Positions 61,306-64,000 of a stretch of DNA of 64,000 bases are shown piece after piece. The notes under the pieces were generated by a model. It worked only from the letters and a program-made list of their open reading frames with translations, did no database searches and had not been told where the DNA came from. The stretch is taken from positions 12,797,213-12,861,212 of the forward strand of contig NC_092574.1 of the NCBI RefSeq assembly GCF_037975245.1. The letters are read 5' to 3'. The translations under genes and the position numbers were made by a program. Numbering within the stretch: the stretch's first letter is position 1; every line of letters begins with the position of its first letter. Source of the stretch: Apostichopus japonicus. Taxonomy: Eukaryota; Echinodermata; Holothuroidea; Aspidochirotida; Stichopodidae.

Positions 61306-63515
61306 TGGTACACTTACAAGCTGTACATTAAGCAGGCGCCGGGCGATTTTTACCGCCTGGTCCCCAAGATTGTTCGTCTGGTTTGCCTCTAAAATATCTA
61401 ACTAGGCGACAGTTAATTTTCGTTAGCGGCGCCTGGTCATTTCCCAACGTTACTACATCCAAACGTGAAGTTTTTATTTTGCACTGAATCTCCACAATTG
61501 CAAAAATATAACAGAAAACTTCAACATCGGAAGCAAAAATATAATACCTATGAGTCACAATGATATCATCCAGTCCAATAGCAAATTGTGTACAAACAGA
61601 CGTTTATTTCACACCTTTATGCACAGGCATGTATGCAGCGGCGTATATGGCAACTCCAAAAGTTACCGACACACTTATGTCAATGGAGATGTTGTGGAGA
61701 CTTCTGATTCTTATCTACGGATACCCTTAAGCTATTTTCCAATTGCCAACAGCCTCTCATATTCTGATGGGGTGTAACACACATGTTATCTAACAGGCTG
61801 GTCAGTATGAGATAACGGTAGATTATAAAACAAGGTATCTGCAATTTGACCCCTGGGTGACTCCAAATGACCTTTGACCTTCACAAAAAACAATAGGCTT
61901 CTTGAACTCAACGTGTCACAACTACATACTAAATATGAGATTGGTACAAAGTTCCAAACTTCCCTTCTTGAGATACCGTGTTTACAAGCAAGGCGTCGCA
62001 TATACACACACTTATCAACCTGCATGACAACAAAGGTTACGATTATCATTGAAAAATAAATAAAAATACTTTTAGGTCAATTTCTCTTTGTCTTTATTTA
62101 TCTTGTACAAAGACATTTATAACTGAACTTGATAAAGTTCCCTGGGAATGCCCCTTTCATTCTGGTTATCAAGTAACTGGAGTTGTAATAACAATACATG
62201 CCTCTATCCATCCTAAGTACTATAAAGAGATACACTTCTTGTTTCATAAGTCTGGTTGTAGTCCATAGTGGAATGCCAAGTGGACCGAAACAGTGACAAT
62301 GTCAATGATGGTTTTGATAATATGAAATTACACAATGATTATAACAATCTCTCTGACAAAACCTATGGAGTATACCTATGCATAACATAAGGGACTTCTT
62401 ATTCAGTACTGATCTTCATAAGTAAAGCCAGGGAATAATTTATCCAGTATCGCATTGCAAAACTAGCTAATTGCTATGCAAGTGCAAAGATGCATAGCAG
62501 TTTGTATACACAGGAACCATAATTTTTTTTTAATAAGAGAATGTGTAACTGCATTCAAAATTGCTACACAAAATATGAATGCTAAATTACTCCCTGACAT
62601 CACAATCGTGGTGAGGACCAAAGCAAGTATTTTGTGTCATTTACCCGACTACAGCTATTTGATATACATATTGATTTATCCGTGCAGTTGCTGGCAAACA
62701 TGCTTGTATAATGTATATCAATGTAAACAAAGCACAACAATACTGAATTGCAATGAAAGCAAATGGTAAATTTCCATGCATCTGTAGTAGGCTGAAATGA
62801 TATAAAGTGAAAGGATAAGCAAACCTCACAACTGTGTTAACTCAAGTCCATGCAATACAGCTAATGATAAAGAAGTTCAATGTCAAATGTATACTCTACA
62901 TTAGTTTTCAATAAGTCTTTGTTGTAATTGTGTATTAAATTAATATCATTTTGAGTCATGGTCCTTTTCGTTTTGTCCATCATGTCTAAAATATAGCAAA
63001 GTTCTCTGCAATATCAAAAGGAGCAGAAAGTATATCATTTTCATATCTCTTTATACTATCATCCGTCGTTTATATTCATATTATCACTCTATACATTAAC
63101 ATTATCATTCCGTACATTAATTACTTTTATTATATGATCATGTGTGGCCCTAATGGCATTCCGTATTACTAACGGCGAAAGGCCACGCAACAACAGTGTA
63201 CACAGTTAATCACACCACTAATGCCCAGTCATGGGTATGAACCAACTCTCTGAAGTAATACTACAATTCTTATAACTAGGAAAGTTAAAAATTCCAAGCA
63301 AAAAAATGAGTTTGCTGCCCCAAATTTGTATTTCCCAAAAGAATTTCTGGATGGATATGATTTGAGTACAAACTTCATTTGTAAATTATGTGTCCTATCC
63401 AATACATACTTGCCTAAAGCCTTTATGGATGTATGGGATAAGGGGGAAACTTGGTTACACAGTTCAGGAATCTGTCAGTGAAGGGTGATTAAGATAAGAA
63501 ACGGAGATATCTTCA
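61306..63515. other. 3' flank of SLC25A43
   Basis: No exon recognised. Part of it is probably the 3' untranslated region of the minus-strand SLC25A43 gene; several tttatt words (AATAAA on the minus strand) occur near 61602 and 62092. A short inverted pair, aggcgccg and cggcgcct, lies at about 61335 and 61427. Confidence 0.45.
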
Positions 63516-63683
63516 TCATGTGTGTCTTTTCCGCCAAGCTTCAAGTTCACTACGTTGCATAGTCTGATCTATGCCTGGCTTGGGAGTGTCATCAAACACA
63601 GAAACAGTATATCCATTGTGATACAGCATAGACCGCTTGAGTGCCTCAAAAGTCATGAACATAATGCCTGCATATGGGACAAT
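63516..63683 (-). CDS. SLC25A43: mitochondrial carrier SLC25A43, last coding exon
   Basis: 55 codons and a stop follow the acceptor tttcctttgcag, phase 0. The exon reads IVPYAGIMFMTFEALKRSML and YHNGYTVS, then GIDQTMQRSEL. This matches the end of vertebrate SLC25A43 (IVPYFGIMFSTFEFCKR, YQNGY, PGVDQSLQPQEL), including the sixth transmembrane helix and C-terminal tail. The family is an inner-mitochondrial-membrane carrier whose substrate is not settled to my knowledge. Other exons lie beyond base 64000; none is seen in 63684-64000. Confidence 0.88.
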   Translation of the reverse strand: MVPYAGIMFMTFEALKRSMLYHNGYTVSVFDDTPKPGIDQTMQRSELEAWRKRHT

Positions 63684-64000
63684 CTGCAAAGGAAAGTAGG
63701 TGAAGGTTTTATGAAGCTGGCAAACTGTTTGCAAGTAAATGGAAGAATCGCTGACTCTTATATGAACTGTTCAAAGACTAATCCAATCCAAACACACAGT
63801 ATTATACACACAGTAAAGACAAAGATGGTCACTTTATCAAAGTAACAATTCTTCGGCTTACATACTTTGCATCCTGAGTACTTTTACTCACTGAAACACC
63901 TAATTACAATGTACTTCTCCTTGTCTTCTGGTTTAAGAATCTGAAAGGAGCTGGTACAACTAGTTTAGAAATCAGCCAACTAAAATTTGTTCAGTGGCAT

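Overview
The window is animal nuclear DNA: AT-rich, with short exons, consensus GT/AG splice sites and long repeat-filled introns. The four recognisable or predicted genes are an AS160-type Rab-GAP (TBC1D1/TBC1D4 family), iduronate-2-sulfatase (IDS), a small orphan gene and the 3' end of SLC25A43. The proteins are clearly related to vertebrate orthologues but quite diverged, and the DNA is full of foldback and hAT-like elements. This suggests a marine invertebrate, plausibly an echinoderm. That placement is inference only; no marker in the window fixes the species.

Layout. 895-23557 (minus): eight exons of the TBC1D1/4 gene (N-terminal PTB1, PTB2 and the Ser-rich linker). The catalytic TBC domain lies beyond base 1. 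The 16-kb intron between the PTB1 and PTB2 exons holds two minisatellites and a possible alternative first exon. 23551-40129: one very large foldback element, bounded by imperfect ~50-bp terminal inverted repeats and a perfect 9-bp target duplication. It contains about 40 units of a ~225-bp satellite in one orientation, a loop with a broken transposase-like reading frame (itself carrying a 1-kb hAT-like element), a second satellite arranged as an inner inverted repeat, and about 14 units of the first satellite in opposite orientation. The element sits exactly at the 5' end of the TBC1D1/4 first coding exon, and its terminal repeat supplies an in-frame ATG.

40130-47700 is a graveyard of small inverted-repeat elements, several sharing a G-rich core. 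47728-53878 (plus) is a complete seven-exon IDS gene whose splice phases agree throughout; it encodes about 568 residues with the formylglycine Cys motif and metal ligands intact. 57055-59164 (minus) is a two-exon gene for a 335-residue protein I do not recognise, with a truncated hAT-like element and a (TA)n tract in its intron and a 385-bp tandem array at its 5' end. 63516-63683 (minus) is the last exon of SLC25A43, with the remainder of that gene beyond the window.

The genes do not form a functional pathway: one regulates GLUT4-type vesicle traffic, one is a lysosomal hydrolase, one is a mitochondrial carrier. The most unusual object is the 16.6-kb foldback element and its junction with the Rab-GAP gene.
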